The notes below the pieces were generated by a model that worked only from the letters and a program-made list of their open reading frames with translations, ran no database searches and had not been told where the DNA came from. DNA of 8,219 bases from Prevotella sp. CAG:891 (GTDB taxonomy: Bacteria; Bacteroidota; Bacteroidia; Bacteroidales; Bacteroidaceae): NCBI GenBank assembly GCA_000437675.1, contig FR901788.1:1-8219 (forward strand), read 5' to 3'. The translations under genes were made by a program, and so were the position numbers. Below are positions 6,502-8,219 of this stretch, piece by piece (position 1 is the first letter of the stretch; each line of letters opens with the position of its first letter).

Positions 6502-8219
6502 ATGAAAAAGGCTCTACTCTTCTTTCTTTTGATTTTTTTAGCTATACCCAACGCACATGCCCAAAAATACAATGTAATGGGATTGATTGTAGATGGATTT
6601 ACTTACGAAAAAATAGACTCGGTAACAGTTCGGTTTCTGAATGCAGACAGTACTGAAGTGGAAAGGTTTGTCAATAAAGATGAGGGCTATAACTGCAATT
6701 TCAGTTATACTATCAAAGCACCGGGCAAATATACCCTGCATTTTTCGAAACCGGGATATGAAGATACCTACAAAACGGTAAACTTCCGCTACAAAAAGTA
6801 TCGCATTACAGGGGGTACTTTCGGCCGTGTGCTGATGAGAAAAAAACAGAACCTTACCAATCGGACACTCGGCGAAGCCACCGTTACGGCCACGCGCATT
6901 AAAATGGTGATGAAGGGCGACACTCTGCAGTTTAACGCCGATGCCTTTCAGCTACGCGAAGGGTCCATGCTCGACCAACTCATTGCCATGCTGCCGGGAG
7001 TGGAGTTGCGCACCGGGGGTGAAATCTATGTAAACGGTAAAAAGGTGCAGAGCTTACTGGTGAACGGCGAGGATTTTTTCAGAGGCGATGCACGCATCGC
7101 GCTTGAAAATCTGCCTTCGTATATGATTGACAAAATCAATGTGTACGAAGCCAAACCGGATTTGGACAAATTGGTGGACAAGGACATCAACATCAGCAAA
7201 AGTATGCTGGCGAGCCATGGCGACAACACGGTGATGGACGTGAGGCTGAAACGAAAGTACAGCATAGGATGGATTGCCAATGGTGCCATCGGTGGGGGGA
7301 CGAACGAACACTATTCGGCCAAAGCTTTTGCCCTGCGCTTTACGCCGCAATCAAAGCTGGCATTTATGGGCTATTCGAACAATGTGTATGGCAATGCTTA
7401 CTACGACGTGAACGGAAACTGGCAGGAACCGGGAGGAAGCGACGACCTGACAACGCACGAACTGTCGTCGGACTTGATGGTGAAGGACAAGGCCGGAATA
7501 TACAAGATAAATAACTTTGCTTCCTTTAAATGGAAAGAGCAAAAAAGCCGGGTGTATCAGCACAGCATCAACTACCTCGATGACAAAGACATTGACGGCA
7601 TCAGTCAGTCGCAATCGACATTCCGCGACTGGTATGTGCGCGACATTTTCGAAGTGAATTACACTCCGAAAAAGGAACAGGCTTTGAGTGCCTTAAAGTT
7701 CAAGCCCCAATTTTGGTATAACAATTACCGCAATGTGTACCTTTCGCGTCAGGCTGAATGGCAAGAACGCATGACCGAACGCTATATGGGTGAGGCTCTC
7801 GACAGCCTGTTTACCGACGGAAGTGCCGACATTTACCGCAAAAACCTGATTAGCAGCCTGCAGCAGAATCAGCAAAACGAAGGGCATTACTTTTTCACCA
7901 AAGGCGAAATGGCCAGTTCATGGGGACTGAATGGCTACGGGTCACTGGATTTTAATGCCAATGGCTTCTACAGCCTTTCGGGCAACCGAAACTTACTGGA
8001 AAGTGCAGACTACAGACAAAACGGTATGCAAAACCGATTTACCGATAACGATGCACGCGAATATAACTACAGCGGAACTTTGGATTACTCCATTGGATTT
8101 AATTTCAACGAAGCATCAGTGTATATAAATCCCATGTTTAATTACAAGCAACAATATGCTTCGAGAAACCGCGATTACTACAAACTGGAAGGCACAGACT
8201 TGGCCGATGAACCGCTCGA
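6502..8219 (+). CDS. Outer-membrane beta-barrel protein with carboxypeptidase-like N-domain, 3' truncated
   Basis: The frame is open from the ATG at 6502 to the window edge (572 complete codons). The protein starts with a signal peptide (hydrophobic core LLFFLLIFLAI, cleavage likely after AHA at residue 20). A beta-sandwich region like the carboxypeptidase-regulatory domain follows at about 24-113. Next comes a TonB-receptor plug-like region with GDTLQFNADAF (139-149), LPGVE (164-168) and LVNGEDFF (186-193), then alternating aromatic beta-strands of the barrel. Family members are usually well over 800 residues, so perhaps a third or more is missing. The protein sits in the outer membrane and may import, export or display a substrate. 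It is 92 nt past the precursor gene with only the hairpin between, so it may belong to the same transcript. Its link to the peptide is by position only, as this family is common and functionally ill-defined. Confidence 0.88.
   Translation, partial: MKKALLFFLLIFLAIPNAHAQKYNVMGLIVDGFTYEKIDSVTVRFLNADSTEVERFVNKDEGYNCNFSYTIKAPGKYTLHFSKPGYEDTYKTVNFRYKKYRITGGTFGRVLMRKKQNLTNRTLGEATVTATRIKMVMKGDTLQFNADAFQLREGSMLDQLIAMLPGVELRTGGEIYVNGKKVQSLLVNGEDFFRGDARIALENLPSYMIDKINVYEAKPDLDKLVDKDINISKSMLASHGDNTVMDVRLKRKYSIGWIANGAIGGGTNEHYSAKAFALRFTPQSKLAFMGYSNNVYGNAYYDVNGNWQEPGGSDDLTTHELSSDLMVKDKAGIYKINNFASFKWKEQKSRVYQHSINYLDDKDIDGISQSQSTFRDWYVRDIFEVNYTPKKEQALSALKFKPQFWYNNYRNVYLSRQAEWQERMTERYMGEALDSLFTDGSADIYRKNLISSLQQNQQNEGHYFFTKGEMASSWGLNGYGSLDFNANGFYSLSGNRNLLESADYRQNGMQNRFTDNDAREYNYSGTLDYSIGFNFNEASVYINPMFNYKQQYASRNRDYYKLEGTDLADEPL

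Noticed and set aside
7054..7350. Reverse-strand frames within the outer-membrane barrel gene
   Set aside because: The forward frame gives a clear signal peptide, plug motifs and barrel strands throughout; the reverse frames are shadows.

Overview
The window looks like a chromosomal segment from the Bacteroidota, most likely the order Bacteroidales. Three things support this. Two promoters have the TTTG / TAnnTTTG architecture typical of that phylum. A membrane-anchored TPR-transmembrane-HTH regulator and a large outer-membrane beta-barrel protein with a carboxypeptidase-regulatory-like N-terminus are both types abundant there. The start codons also lack strong Shine-Dalgarno sequences. The genus cannot be fixed from the sequence alone.

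Layout, all on the + strand. 1-261: no convincing gene. 262-292: promoter-like elements. 361-1997: a signal-transducing regulator (periplasmic TPR domain, one membrane helix, coiled coil, C-terminal helix-turn-helix), interrupted by a single-base frameshift near 795-801. 1998-2355: a rich regulatory region with four copies of a GTACACAT-type octamer, a near-perfect Bacteroidota promoter and a leader of about 220 nt. 2356-4767: an 803-residue fusion of a GT2 glycosyltransferase, a second glycosyltransferase domain resembling polypeptide GalNAc-transferases (GT27), and a LanC-like domain without recognisable zinc ligands. 4748-6067: a radical SAM/SPASM peptide maturase overlapping the previous gene by 20 nt. 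6080-6409: a 109-residue peptide precursor with a double-glycine leader and five [D/N]NCxC repeats. 6438-6483: a strong hairpin. 6502 to the edge: an outer-membrane beta-barrel protein, truncated by the window.

Interpretation: this is a compact RiPP (ribosomally made, post-translationally modified peptide) biosynthetic locus. The precursor probably presents its N-terminal leader to the radical SAM enzyme, which would act on the Cys-rich core. The double glycosyltransferase/LanC-like fusion is a second candidate tailoring enzyme, so the product could be a glycosylated, radical-SAM-modified peptide. The upstream regulator is the natural candidate to bind the octamer repeats and control the operon. 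The outer-membrane protein could receive, anchor or export the product. No peptidase-ABC transporter is visible in the window. The enzyme families are well supported; the combined pathway and the product chemistry are inference.
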